This document shows, piece after piece, positions 33,403 through 42,464 of a stretch of 64,000 nt of DNA. The notes beneath the pieces are model-generated. The model made no database searches and was not told the DNA's origin. It saw only the letters and a list, made by a program, of their open reading frames with translations. This stretch comes from Candidatus Nitrosotalea okcheonensis (GTDB lineage: Archaea; Thermoproteota; Nitrososphaeria; Nitrososphaerales; Nitrosopumilaceae): the NCBI RefSeq assembly GCF_900177045.1, contig NZ_LT841358.1:1549559-1613558 (forward strand), given 5' to 3'. Position 1 is the stretch's first letter; every line of letters starts with the position of its first letter. Both the position numbers and the translations under genes were made by a program.

Positions 33403-36006
33403 TTGGTGGTTGCACCAACTGGCTCTGGCAAGACAGAGACTGCAGTAATTCCAATATTTTCGCGAGTTGCACGTTCTAGAAAAGAAGGGAAAATCAAGGT
33501 ACTGTACATCACTCCCCTTCGAGCGCTGAACAGGGATGTTTTCAAGAGAATTATCAAGTATGCTGAAAATGAAGGACTGCGAATTGAGATAAGACACGGG
33601 GACACGTCGCAATCCATGAGGCGCAAGATAAACCTGGCCCCGCCTGACATCTTGATTACAACCCCTGAAACTCTAATCATACTGCTTACACAGCCTGTGA
33701 TGCTTCATGCCCTTGATGAGATTGAATGGATGATAACAGATGAGGTGCATGAGCTATTGGGAAATGAGAGAGGGGCCCAGCTCTCACTAAGCCTTGAAAG
33801 GCTCCAGGCAAATACCAAATATTCCATGACAAGAATAGGGCTGTCTGCAACAGTAGGCAACACTGCCGAAGCCGCCAAGTTTGTTGTAGGGACAAAAAGA
33901 AAATGCAAGATAATTGAGGACCGCTCGATTCGAAAATATGATGTTGAGGTAAAGTACATCGAGGGTACCATTACTGATGTAGTGGACCATGTCATTGAAT
34001 ATGTTACAAAAAACTATCCGTCATCTCCTGTCTTGCTGTTTACAAATACCAGGGGCGAATCCGAGTATATTGCATCGGTACTAAAGGAGCGCTCTAGCAT
34101 TACAATAGATCTTCACCACGGCTCTCTTTCCCAGCAGGTTAGAGAAGAAACTGAAGACACCCTGCGAGCTGGCAAGCCTGGAATAGTTGTATGTACATCT
34201 TCGCTTGAGCTTGGCCTTGACATTGGATCTGTTGAACTTGTGATTCATTATGGTTCGCCAAGACAGGTGTCAAAACTCATGCAAAGAATTGGCAGGAGCA
34301 GGCATACGCGCGGGTCGTCAGCAAAGGGACTGATTGTGACAAACAACCCGGATGATGAAATTGAGGCGCTGGCAATACTGGAGCGTGTCAGGGAAAAGTC
34401 CATTGAGGATCAGATAGTCCATGACGGTGCACTGGATGTTCTTGCACATCACTTGGTTGGGATGAGCATGCAGTTTGGCAAGATGTCGCTTGATTTGGCA
34501 TTGGACATGATAAAACAAGCCTACTCGTTTCGAAATGTAACCATAACAGAAATCATCGAAGTGCTTGAGGTTTTGCACAATGGAAACATTGTATTCTTTG
34601 ACAAGGAAGAGATGACCTTTACAAAAAAAGGCCGCTCGTTTAGGTACCACTTTGAAAACCTATCTACCATTCCCGACATTTTAAAATTCAAGGTCTTCGA
34701 TACCGCATCCAAGAAAATTATTGGAAGCCTTGACCAGAGGTTTGTTGGGGACAATGGGGAGCAGGGCAGTGTCTTTGTACTGCGTGGGATGCAGTGGAGA
34801 ATACTAAACGTTGATGACAGCTCGCTCAAGGTAAACGTGGAACCGATATCATCTGCTGGAATAAATGTTCCATACTGGGAGGGCGAGAACATCCCTGTTG
34901 ACTATACCACTGCAAGAAAAGTCGGCATGGTTAGGACCAAGACAATTGTAGCACATTTTACAAATAAGGTGATTGACAACCTAAAGCTTGGAACCATTCC
35001 GGATGAAACAAACATTCTAGTCGAGTCGCAGAGGGTGCGAAATACAATTGTAATACATTCCTGCTTTGGTACAAGAATAAACTCTACTCTTGCAATGCTG
35101 CTTTCTGCAATGATATCTGCAAAGAGTGGATACTTGGTTGATTCAAGATCTGATGCATATAGGATAATGCTGTCATCAAATGGTAGAATACTGGAGCAGG
35201 CGGTGCGTGATGTTGTATCTGATGAATACGACCTGCAGGATATAGTGCAGGCCTCGCTTGCAGGAACTCACAACGTAAACTGGAGAACATGGTGTGTTGC
35301 AAAAAAGTTTGGAATAGTTGGAAGAGAGGCAGTATATGACAGAAAGTCTGCAAGATTCTTGTATGAGAAATATTCCAAGACTGCACTTGCAAAGGAAGCC
35401 CTGCGGGAACTATATCACGACAAGTATGACTTGGAAAACACATCGCAGTTGTTACAAAAAATAAAATCAAATGAAATCAAGATAACATGGGTTGAAGTTG
35501 ATGGTTTTACAAAACTTGCAGAACCGATATTAGATCATACTACAAAATACTATGCATCGCCTGCAAACATGGACAAGGGAATACTTGACTTGGTAAAAAC
35601 ACGGCTGATGAAGACACGGCACAGGCTTGTGTGTGTAAGATGTGGCAAGTGGGAAAAAGTGGTAGAGACAGGACAGGTAAATGAGATCCCGTCATGTCCA
35701 TACTGCAAGTCACGGCAGATTGCGGCAACGTTTTACTCTGACTATGACCTGCCAAAAATTGTACAAAAAAAAGTTGCAGGAAAAAAGATAACTGCTGAAG
35801 AGGGTCACAAGTTTGCCAGGGCATGGAAGGTGTCATCTCTTCTTGCAAACTTTGGCAGGACTGCACTTGTTGTGATATCAGGATATGGTGTGGGTGCTGA
35901 CACTGCTGCAAGGATATTGCGAAACATGATATATGAGGAAGAGGTGTACAAGCAAATTTACGAAGCAGAAAGGCAGTATGTAACCACCAGGGGCTTTTGG
36001 GACTAG
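33403..36006 (+). CDS. lhr: Lhr-type superfamily 2 DNA helicase
   Basis: 867 residues from TTG 33403. Motif I is A-P-T-G-S-G-K-T, motif II T-D-E-V-H, motif III G-L-S-A-T and motif VI Q-R-I-G-R-S-R-H-T-R-G. The C-terminal region has a zinc knuckle C-V-R-C/C-P-Y-C near residues 744-767 and ends GFWD. The Q-motif-like segment encoding K-F-R-N-L-G-F-E-H-L-T-E-I-Q-Q-K lies upstream of this start, in the same open frame from 33256, where no ATG/GTG/TTG exists. The real start is therefore unsure. Lhr-family proteins unwind DNA/RNA hybrids in repair. Confidence 0.9.
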   Translation: MVVAPTGSGKTETAVIPIFSRVARSRKEGKIKVLYITPLRALNRDVFKRIIKYAENEGLRIEIRHGDTSQSMRRKINLAPPDILITTPETLIILLTQPVMLHALDEIEWMITDEVHELLGNERGAQLSLSLERLQANTKYSMTRIGLSATVGNTAEAAKFVVGTKRKCKIIEDRSIRKYDVEVKYIEGTITDVVDHVIEYVTKNYPSSPVLLFTNTRGESEYIASVLKERSSITIDLHHGSLSQQVREETEDTLRAGKPGIVVCTSSLELGLDIGSVELVIHYGSPRQVSKLMQRIGRSRHTRGSSAKGLIVTNNPDDEIEALAILERVREKSIEDQIVHDGALDVLAHHLVGMSMQFGKMSLDLALDMIKQAYSFRNVTITEIIEVLEVLHNGNIVFFDKEEMTFTKKGRSFRYHFENLSTIPDILKFKVFDTASKKIIGSLDQRFVGDNGEQGSVFVLRGMQWRILNVDDSSLKVNVEPISSAGINVPYWEGENIPVDYTTARKVGMVRTKTIVAHFTNKVIDNLKLGTIPDETNILVESQRVRNTIVIHSCFGTRINSTLAMLLSAMISAKSGYLVDSRSDAYRIMLSSNGRILEQAVRDVVSDEYDLQDIVQASLAGTHNVNWRTWCVAKKFGIVGREAVYDRKSARFLYEKYSKTALAKEALRELYHDKYDLENTSQLLQKIKSNEIKITWVEVDGFTKLAEPILDHTTKYYASPANMDKGILDLVKTRLMKTRHRLVCVRCGKWEKVVETGQVNEIPSCPYCKSRQIAATFYSDYDLPKIVQKKVAGKKITAEEGHKFARAWKVSSLLANFGRTALVVISGYGVGADTAARILRNMIYEEEVYKQIYEAERQYVTTRGFWD

Positions 36007-36117
36007 ATCTTATTTTCTGTTGATTGTGCTGATCTTGCTACGTTTGAAAAGATCCTGACACATGGTTGAAAATCGGTATTCAAATGTTTTAAAATTATGC
36101 AACCATACAGGTGATCC

Positions 36118-36579
36118 TTGGTTGCAGGTAAGATGAGGTTTCCTTCTGGAATTAGGTTTGTTGAAAAAAATGACATACACAAGCACATCAAAAGTTTTGT
36201 TTCTGAAATGGATGAATTTACCTTGGCAGATTATTATCGATGGAGTCTTGAAGAAAACTCTCATGTTATTGTAAGAGAAATAGATGGAAATATCTCAGCA
36301 ATTCTGTATCTGTCTATACATGATGATCACATAATGATTGAAATGGTTGTACGCAACAAAGAACTTGTATCCAGTAAAGGTTCTGGTGGAGATTTGATCA
36401 AAGCTGTTGAAACAATTATAGCTCGTTATTATGAAAAAAATGAAATACGTTTGGAAGCTATGGAGCAGGTGGCAGATTATTATGCAAAATTTTTGAAATA
36501 TGAAAAATATGGCGAACCCTACAAAGATCCTGACTGGGGATTGCTTGTACCTATGAAGAAACTGTTATCTCGTTTTTAG
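36118..36579 (+). CDS. GNAT-like acetyltransferase
   Basis: 153 residues resembling a GNAT fold: strand-helix start (IRFVEKNDIHKHIKSFVSE), HVIVREIDGNISAILYLS, a region that could bind acetyl-CoA (SSKGSGGDLIKAV) and a C-terminal YYAKFLKYEKYG. The Q/R-x-x-G-x-G/A motif is degenerate, so acetyltransferase function is tentative. TTG 36118 fits a leaderless transcript from TTTTAAAAT at ~36085; ATG 36133 is the alternative. Its last 29 bp overlap the RHH gene. Confidence 0.55.
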   Translation: MVAGKMRFPSGIRFVEKNDIHKHIKSFVSEMDEFTLADYYRWSLEENSHVIVREIDGNISAILYLSIHDDHIMIEMVVRNKELVSSKGSGGDLIKAVETIIARYYEKNEIRLEAMEQVADYYAKFLKYEKYGEPYKDPDWGLLVPMKKLLSRF

Positions 36580-36781
36580 ATTTTGAATGTATTTGTTTAG
36601 GATTTACTGCAAAAACTCCTGCATCTGGTTCTGCACGTATCTCCTCCACGTATTTTTTTATCATGGGATGCTCTTTTAGGTACTCACTAATTATTCTGGA
36701 AACCTTTACGTCATTGTCCATTGCGGCCCGTATTATTGCAGAGTGTAATTCTGGAGTCAGGGATATGCTAATCTTTTTCAT
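36551..36781 (-). CDS. Ribbon-helix-helix DNA-binding protein
   Basis: 76 residues. M-K-K-I-S-I-S-L-T-P-E-L-H-S-A-I (beta strand and helix A), then N-D-V-K-V-S-R-I-I-S-E-Y-L (helix B), are typical of the CopG/MetJ/Arc fold. The C-terminal ~30 residues are a non-helical tail. A perfect 9-bp inverted repeat lies immediately before the start codon, so autoregulation is likely. No toxin partner follows. Confidence 0.75.
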   Translation of the reverse strand: MKKISISLTPELHSAIIRAAMDNDVKVSRIISEYLKEHPMIKKYVEEIRAEPDAGVFAVNPKQIHSKSKNEITVSS

Positions 36782-36801
36782 ACCATAGTATGACTATGGT
36801 A
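36781..36801. promoter_or_regulatory. Palindromic operator of the RHH gene
   Basis: TACCATAGT (36781-36789) and ACTATGGTA (36793-36801) are perfect inverted arms around a 3-bp spacer. The first base is shared with the start codon of the minus-strand RHH gene. A TATA box (TTTATAT on the minus strand, 36804-36812) sits just beyond, so the palindrome covers the transcription start. Confidence 0.7.
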
Positions 36802-36903
36802 GGATATAAATATAATTGATGAAATTTTGTACATTCAAAATTTTTCCAATTTTGCAGTTTTGATTCTTTATCTGAGGTGCAGAAATTTTTTGTTATGATG
36901 AAT

Positions 36904-38301
36904 CTAGTTTTTGCGCGTGATTGCAGAGTATGCCGTAAGGAATAGTTCTGTTCGGCCTTCTAGTCCTGCCTTGGCGTTTACTGCAGTAACTGTAATGATT
37001 TCACCCTGTGTGAACTGTTCCAATAACCTTGCCTGTGACCTCCAGCCCTTGAGCCAGATTTGTCCGGTGTCATCCTCGATGAATGTCTCGGAAAGCAATA
37101 CGGTTTCTCCAGTCTTTGTCTGGATCTCGCGCTTTTCTGGAGCTTTTAGAATTATTGCTTCTACACAGTATAATATCTCGGCTGGTTTTACATCCTTTAT
37201 CTTTGTTCTAATCTCTGACAATGTTGGGATACCTTGATCAGCTACTTTTCTTACAAACGAGTCGCCCTCTAACATGATTGATTTTCCATAAACCTTTGAT
37301 GGCATACATTCCACTACATCTCCGATTGAAAGATCTTTTGTTATCTGTGCCATGTCTGATATACTTACAAGCTTCTTGTCCTGTGTTGTGCCAAGGATCA
37401 GCGTGTTTCCAGAATCGCTTTTTGTCATGGATAAAATTCTAATGGTAATAGGCTGGATCTCTGCAGCTCCCTCTATCTCTAGTACCGTCCCTTCATCTCC
37501 ATGGATCTCAAGACCCATCTGGCCAACCTTTGTCTTTACTCCAATCAGTCTTGTCTTTGCACCAGATGTTACAACTTTGGGTATCGTGCTTTCGTCCTTG
37601 TTCCATAGTACAACTCGCATTATGTTTCCATCCTTTCCCTTTAGTCTGAGCTGGAGTGACTTGCCTGGCTCTCCCTTGAAGTTTGTAAATTCCGTTGTTC
37701 GAAGATTTCCGTCAAGAATTCCTGTAACCACTAGGTTCTGCTGGTTCTCTTTTACGTTGCTTACATCATCTGTTATTGCATCCAAGGATGGTATAGCACT
37801 TGTTGTTCCATTTGGTTCTATGTTAGAGCCAGAACCCACATTGATTATTGGATTTCCCTTCATGTCTGATTTTACATAGGCCTTGATTATCTTGACCAAG
37901 TCTCCTGGTTTGAGGTTCTCAATTCCCGGCAAGTTTGCCTTTTCATCCCACAACTTTACCTGCGCTCGTGAATCACCGTCATATACTGTCATGGTACGCA
38001 GCAAAAACTGGGAACCGTCCTTGCGGGAAAATTGTTTTATTGGATAAACATTCATCACTCTGGTTGCAAGCGTTATTTCCTTTGCACCGACATAGAGGTC
38101 CTTGAGGCCCATCTCCACCTTCAGGGGCTCGTTTAGCGATACTCCAAGATCTGATGCTATCAGAAACAGTGCACCCTGGTCTGTTAGATATCCTGCACCG
38201 ATCTTTTCCTTCTTTCTTTGGATGAGCTCGTCTATCTGTGCCTTGGTAACATCGGGTCTTTGCTCTAATAGTTTGCTTAACAACGAATCAAATTCTGACA
38301 A
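36904..38301 (-). CDS. OB-fold, RPA-like single-stranded DNA-binding protein
   Basis: 465 residues from TTG 38301. A three-helix N-terminal region (L-L-S-K-L-L-E-Q-R-P-D-V-T-K-A-Q-I-D-E-L-I) precedes several OB-fold-like stretches (ATRVMNVYPIKQF, VRRVVLW-like I-M-R-V-V-L-W, TGQIWLKGWRSQARLL). This matches archaeal RPA/single-strand-binding proteins in replication and repair; no zinc finger is visible. An upstream TTTTTATAT box about 30 nt from TTG supports the start. Other in-frame starts upstream give extra residues of unlikely sequence. Confidence 0.8.
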   Translation of the reverse strand: MSEFDSLLSKLLEQRPDVTKAQIDELIQRKKEKIGAGYLTDQGALFLIASDLGVSLNEPLKVEMGLKDLYVGAKEITLATRVMNVYPIKQFSRKDGSQFLLRTMTVYDGDSRAQVKLWDEKANLPGIENLKPGDLVKIIKAYVKSDMKGNPIINVGSGSNIEPNGTTSAIPSLDAITDDVSNVKENQQNLVVTGILDGNLRTTEFTNFKGEPGKSLQLRLKGKDGNIMRVVLWNKDESTIPKVVTSGAKTRLIGVKTKVGQMGLEIHGDEGTVLEIEGAAEIQPITIRILSMTKSDSGNTLILGTTQDKKLVSISDMAQITKDLSIGDVVECMPSKVYGKSIMLEGDSFVRKVADQGIPTLSEIRTKIKDVKPAEILYCVEAIILKAPEKREIQTKTGETVLLSETFIEDDTGQIWLKGWRSQARLLEQFTQGEIITVTAVNAKAGLEGRTELFLTAYSAITRKN

Positions 38302-38419
38302 TGAAATCTTGATGGAATGTGTATGATATAAAAATTGTTTTAGACAAGCGATCTTTTTTGATATTAATCCATAATTTCGTAGGTGATTGCCAATTATCCA
38401 ACACACAATACATAATCTA

Positions 38420-38600
38420 TCAATAATGAAAAGGTATCAGTGTCCCTGTTGTTGTATACAATTCCATTTCCTTGATGTAAAGCAGAAACTTGTCCAGACT
38501 GATACCGTAATATTTTACCATTCCTTCCTTCGCAAATGACCGCAACCCTTCAATGCCGTTTATGTAGACCTTGCCGTTTGCAAAGAGGGAGTGAAAAAAG
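38420..38600 (-). pseudogene. IS1595-type transposase C-terminal remnant
   Basis: The minus strand reads L-F-A-N-G-K-V-Y-I-N-G-I-E-G-L-R-S-F-A-K, then GISLDKFLLYIKEMEL before a TGA at 38420-38422. This matches the conserved end of IS1595-family transposases (V-N-G-I-E-x-F-W-S-x-A-K, G-I-x-x-x-x-F-x-L-Y-L-K-E). The rest of the transposase and clear ends are missing, so it is a dead scar. It adjoins the fic gene. Confidence 0.6.
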
Positions 38601-38646
38601 AGACTTGTGATCGTTTCAGTTCGAGTCTTTTATTGCTGGAAGAAAC

Positions 38647-39534
38647 CTATCTGAGATATCTCTTGTGTTCCTTTATGTATCTCTTGATAAACCACTGTAG
38701 AAATATCCTGTCCTCTTTTTTTATGTGCGACCTTTCAAGTGCATTGTAATAACCACTTCTACTTTCATATGAAATATCTAACATGGGATATTTTTTCCTG
38801 TCCAGTATGAAATTCATGATTAGTCTTGAAACTCTACCGTTACCATCACCAAATGGGTGGATTGCAACAAATTTCAAATGTGAATATGCCGCAAGCTCTA
38901 CTGGGTGCAATTTGTTTTTGTTTTTATTGTACCATTTGAAGAATTCTACTAGCATAGGGAAAACTTTCACAGGAGATGGTGGCATGAACTTGCTTCCTCC
39001 TATGGCTACCTGATAATTTCTGATCTTTCCTGCAATGCCTGTCTTGGTCTTGCTGAAGAGCTTCCAATGCCATTCTTGAACTTGATTCAAGGACAGATCT
39101 CTATCTGATTTTAGGATTTCAAAGAAAAGGTCTCTATGTGACTCTGCCTCTTGAACATCTCTCATTGGTTTGCTCTTTGGAGCGATACCTCTTTCCAGCA
39201 GGTCAAAGGTCTCTCTGCGGGTGAGTGTGGAACCCTCTATTTTTTGGGTATCATATGTAAAGTTGATTGCAAAATTCTCCAATTCCTTCTCTCGTACAAG
39301 TTTTGGCATCACCCTCCAGTTTTTTGCAAAATTTCTCTCGATTGTATCTATGTTATCATACCATTTTTTTCTGTATATGTCATCAAGAAAATCTTTCTTG
39401 ATTTTTTCTATGTTTGCGGGAATCTTTTTTCCTAGGTAAACTTCTTTTGGTCGAACTTTTCCATTTTCTCTTATACTGTGATTTAGATAATAGTATGTTT
39501 GTCCTTTCAATATTTTCTTCTTTATTATTACCAT
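38647..39534 (-). CDS. fic: Fic-domain protein with N-terminal inhibitory motif
   Basis: 295 residues. The catalytic Fic motif H-P-F-G-D-G-N-G-R (residues ~216-224) is intact, so AMP transfer to a protein hydroxyl is chemically possible. An (S/T)xxxE(G/N) inhibitory motif, T-Q-K-I-E-G (~96-101), lies upstream, making it a class II (self-inhibited) Fic. The N-terminus (MVIIKKKILKGQTYYYLNHS) is basic. It lies beside a transposase remnant in an accessory region. Confidence 0.92.
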   Translation of the reverse strand: MVIIKKKILKGQTYYYLNHSIRENGKVRPKEVYLGKKIPANIEKIKKDFLDDIYRKKWYDNIDTIERNFAKNWRVMPKLVREKELENFAINFTYDTQKIEGSTLTRRETFDLLERGIAPKSKPMRDVQEAESHRDLFFEILKSDRDLSLNQVQEWHWKLFSKTKTGIAGKIRNYQVAIGGSKFMPPSPVKVFPMLVEFFKWYNKNKNKLHPVELAAYSHLKFVAIHPFGDGNGRVSRLIMNFILDRKKYPMLDISYESRSGYYNALERSHIKKEDRIFLQWFIKRYIKEHKRYLR

Positions 39535-39615
39535 GTGGTTAGTTACCCTTACATATTTATATATTTTCTAATTTTTCTTATAACGTATGGGTATCTTGAA
39601 TGCTGAATAAATCTG

Positions 39616-39637
39616 GAATCTTGTAACTGCAAGATTC
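39616..39637. repeat. Inverted repeat upstream of ABC exporter
   Basis: GAATCTTG (39616-39623) and CAAGATTC (39630-39637) form an 8-bp stem with a 6-nt loop. The rest of 39535-39827 holds no convincing gene. The short plus-strand frame (V-G-G-Y-V-H-S-G-P-S-L-N-S) is unlike any family I recognise. Regulatory role or IS relic unproven. Confidence 0.4.
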
Positions 39638-39827
39638 ATTGTTGTTGGTGCCGTGGGTGGATATGTTCACAGTGGACCGTCGCTAAACTCGGAGGACCCA
39701 AGTCATAGCCATGCTTGTCTTCAAACCATCCGTGGATTAATTCCGACAAAGAACTTGCTTCCTACACTAAACTACGTGGTATCATCATATCTAGTACATA
39801 AATTAGTGAGAAAAATGACTGTTGAAT

Positions 39828-40778
39828 ATGTTTAGTATAGAGATAAACTCGCTTTCAAAATCATACGGTTCCTTCACTGCAGTGGATGGCATTGACCTAA
39901 AGGTGGAGAGTGGAAAGATCTTTGGATTCTTGGGTCCAAACGGTGCTGGCAAGACAACAACCATGAAGATGCTGACTACACTAATTCCTCCAAGTTCTGG
40001 AACTATGAACATCTTGGGAATTGATGGTACAAAATCACCACTTGAGATACGAAAAAAGATTGGGGTTGTACTCCAGCAGCCAAGCTACGAGCCTACGTTG
40101 AGTGTAGAAAAATCACTTGAGAAATATGGTATGATGTGGAATGTTGAGAAAAAAATACGAAAAAACAGAGTAGAAGAATTACTTGTCGCATTTGATCTTG
40201 TAGATATTAGAAAAAAGAAGAACGATGACCTGTCAATAGGCCAGAGGAGGAGAGTGCAGGTTGCACGTGAATTCATGCATGACATGGAACTTTTGTTTTT
40301 GGACGAGCCAACAGTGGGCCTTGACCCGTCTGCAAGAAGGAGCCTGCTTGATTTTATAAAATCAAAAGTAAAGGACGGGCTGACAATATTTTTTACTACG
40401 CATATTTTAGAAGAAGCTGAATACCTCTGTGATGATATCGCAATAATAAACAAGGGGAAGATAATTGCAGTGGACACACCTGATGAGCTAAAAAACAAGT
40501 TTGGCAGGCAAAAAACTATCAAGATACATGTCGGGACGCAACAAAACATCTCGTCTCTTTTGAGCAACATTGAAAACTGCACAATTGAACATGACTCGGG
40601 TGTTGTCATTACCATTCATTCTGGACAGTCAGAGCAGGTACTGCAGGATGTGCTGAAGATACTCGCATCAAATCACATTCCAGTAGAAGACCTCAGCGTG
40701 GTCCCAACAAGCTTGGAAGAGATATTTCTTTCAGTGGTGAAAAATTCTAATGAATCCAATAATTCGCCTGGTCAATAG
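39828..40778 (+). CDS. ABC transporter ATPase, DrrA-like exporter type
   Basis: 316 residues from ATG 39828 (a TTG two codons upstream is an alternative). Walker A G-P-N-G-A-G-K-T-T-T is near residue 40, the signature L-S-I-G-Q-R-R-R near 138, Walker B L-L-F-L-D-E-P-T-V-G-L near 158 and the switch His in T-T-H-I-L-E near 192. The C-terminal domain is typical of daunorubicin-resistance-type exporters. Overlaps the permease by 29 bp. Confidence 0.92.
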   Translation: MFSIEINSLSKSYGSFTAVDGIDLKVESGKIFGFLGPNGAGKTTTMKMLTTLIPPSSGTMNILGIDGTKSPLEIRKKIGVVLQQPSYEPTLSVEKSLEKYGMMWNVEKKIRKNRVEELLVAFDLVDIRKKKNDDLSIGQRRRVQVAREFMHDMELLFLDEPTVGLDPSARRSLLDFIKSKVKDGLTIFFTTHILEEAEYLCDDIAIINKGKIIAVDTPDELKNKFGRQKTIKIHVGTQQNISSLLSNIENCTIEHDSGVVITIHSGQSEQVLQDVLKILASNHIPVEDLSVVPTSLEEIFLSVVKNSNESNNSPGQ

Positions 40779-41511
40779 GAACCTGACAATTTCCCTCAAC
40801 ATGGGATTTGTCATATGGCAGATTGTCTTTCCGCTGATCTACATCTTTGTTGCAGGCTTTGCATATACTGCACTAATCCACCAGGTTCCGTTCGGGGGAA
40901 GGACACTTGACTATCCTGCCTTTATTGCAACAGGGATGATTGGGTTTAACATAATGAACAGCACCCTGATTTCTGGGATAATAATCTGGAACGACAGGAG
41001 GCATGGAATGTTTGAGCAGATACTTGTAGGGCCGTTTACGCGTGCACAATACATCCTTTCAAATGTTTACACCATCGGAATAATCGGGCTTGTTTCTGCT
41101 GCAATGATAACTGCAGTGGGATATCCGCTCTTTTTCAAGCAGGCCCAGTTTAATGTACTTACCATACCGCTTGTTGTATTTGCATCAATTACAGGTTCCA
41201 TACTGTTTGGCTCCATCGCATCAATCATATCAACTAGGCTAAAGTCAAGTGAGGGGTTTAATGTTGTAATCAATACGGCGTTTTTGTTCTTTGCATTTGT
41301 GAGCACTGCATTTTATCCTGCACAGGGAGCCCCGCCAATCTTGTCGTCTGCATTTTATCTCAACCCTCTGACATATCTTGTTGATGTGGTTCGCGCAGGA
41401 ATATTTGGGTACTTTGATGGGATGGTTGCACAAGAGATGATAATACTTGGCGTTGGCGCTGCGATACTATTTGTGGTTGCAACAAAGATGCTGTCGAAAC
41501 TGGAACTGTGA
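40750..41511 (+). CDS. ABC-2-type transporter permease
   Basis: 253 residues with about six membrane helices and the ABC-2 family segment G-P-F-T-R-A-Q-Y-I-L after R-R-H-G-M-F-E-Q. It pairs with the overlapping ATPase gene to make an exporter of unknown substrate (drug, lipid or polysaccharide). The overlap suggests coupled translation. Confidence 0.9.
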   Translation: MNPIIRLVNRNLTISLNMGFVIWQIVFPLIYIFVAGFAYTALIHQVPFGGRTLDYPAFIATGMIGFNIMNSTLISGIIIWNDRRHGMFEQILVGPFTRAQYILSNVYTIGIIGLVSAAMITAVGYPLFFKQAQFNVLTIPLVVFASITGSILFGSIASIISTRLKSSEGFNVVINTAFLFFAFVSTAFYPAQGAPPILSSAFYLNPLTYLVDVVRAGIFGYFDGMVAQEMIILGVGAAILFVVATKMLSKLEL

Positions 41512-41539
41512 AATATTTCCAGCGCTGGAAAAAGATTTA

Positions 41540-41856
41540 CTATAACCTGTCTCTGCCATACAAGTTCTTGTGGCCATCAAAATAGATAAACTAAGATTTT
41601 GCTCTGGCAACCACCTAAATATAAAAATGACAGAACTAGCGACATGTTCTTCTTGAAGACCTTTCCAGTTTCGATATAATGGCTTTCCATGTTTTGAAGG
41701 ATCATCAAACTTTTCTATTTTTTTCTTAAAACCTTTGATCACTTGTGATTTACCTTGCATTTTCTTAATTTCCTCTCGATCTTTGATTGCAGGTTGCAGT
41801 GTTGGTAATGTGCTAGTATTATTAGCCCTAGTGCTAGAACTAAACATATTTGGCAT
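41540..41856 (-). pseudogene. Frameshifted RelE-family toxin
   Basis: The minus strand reads Q-V-I-K-G-F-K-K-K-I-E-K-F, LYRNWKGLQEEHVASSVIF and FRWLPEQNL; the frame then slips by one base. The expected end, Y-F-D-G-H-K-N-L-Y-G-R-D-R, appears in the next frame, ending at TAG 41540-41542. It is a RelE-like mRNA interferase lacking an intact C-terminus. No partner antitoxin gene is visible next to it. Confidence 0.75.
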
Positions 41857-41909
41857 TTTTTATCATCCTGGAATCTAACTTAAATTAGTCTTTGACGTAT
41901 AATGGTACC

Positions 41910-42152
41910 ATGCAGGTAAAAAGGCGCAGCAGCTTTTGGTTCTTGTTGCCAATCGTATTTAATGTAATTGGGGGAATAATTGCATTTTTTGTCATACGCG
42001 AAGATGACCCAAAAAAGGCTCGGAACTGTCTATACCTTGGGATAATGCTTTGTATCATACCTGTACTGTTGATTGTAATTCCAATACTTGTTGGAATTAC
42101 GCTATTCCCGCATGTCAGTCCGCCTGTTTCATCTGGCATGCATTATGTGTAA
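41910..42152 (+). CDS. Small two-TM membrane protein
   Basis: 80 residues from ATG 41910: VKRRSSFWFLLPIVFNVIGG then a first helix, the loop R-E-D-D-P-K-K-A-R-N-C-L, and a second helix. TTG 41892 would add six residues. As far as I recall, short membrane proteins of this pattern recur in thaumarchaea. Function unknown. Confidence 0.65.
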   Translation: MQVKRRSSFWFLLPIVFNVIGGIIAFFVIREDDPKKARNCLYLGIMLCIIPVLLIVIPILVGITLFPHVSPPVSSGMHYV

Positions 42153-42254
42153 TGGTATCATCTTGGTTTGTACTTTTTATCTGATATTCTAAAACTTGGC
42201 AAATTTACATCTGGATAAAACATTTAAGTAAATAAAAGATCAAAATGAATCATT

Positions 42255-42464
42255 ATGAAGTACCGAGTTTTGATACAGCAAGACGAAGATGGAATATTTG
42301 TGGCCAAGTGTCCATCATTACTTGGTTGTATATCGCAGGGAAGAACACGTGAAGAATCACTGGCTAACATTAAAGATGCAGTAAATGGATATCTACAAAG
42401 TCTAAAAAAACACAATGAGCCTCTTCCTCATATAGAAGAGAAACTTGTAGAAGTAAGTACCTAA
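42255..42464 (+). CDS. hicB: HicB-family antitoxin
   Basis: 69 residues with the HicB pattern D-E-D-G-I-F-V-A-K-C-P-S-L-L-G-C-I-S-Q-G-x-T-R-E-E-S. The Y-L-Q-S-L helix near residue 47 follows. It overlaps the broken hicA by 8 bp, so this was a HicBA toxin-antitoxin operon with the antitoxin first. With a dead toxin the antitoxin may now be dispensable or moonlight as a regulator. Confidence 0.85.
   Translation: MKYRVLIQQDEDGIFVAKCPSLLGCISQGRTREESLANIKDAVNGYLQSLKKHNEPLPHIEEKLVEVST

Noticed and set aside
36904-38406. Full-length RPA-like frame beginning at 38406
   Set aside because: The first 35 residues come from the AT-rich promoter region; a TATA-like box lies inside it, 30 nt before TTG 38301.
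39653-39835. 60-codon plus-strand frame before the ABC ATPase
   Set aside because: No family resemblance, overlaps the ATPase start, and codon pattern is not convincing.
41467-41539. Continuation of the 41856 minus frame to 41467 as one protein
   Set aside because: The RelE pattern shows the true end is in another frame at 41540; residues after the shift are out-of-frame noise.
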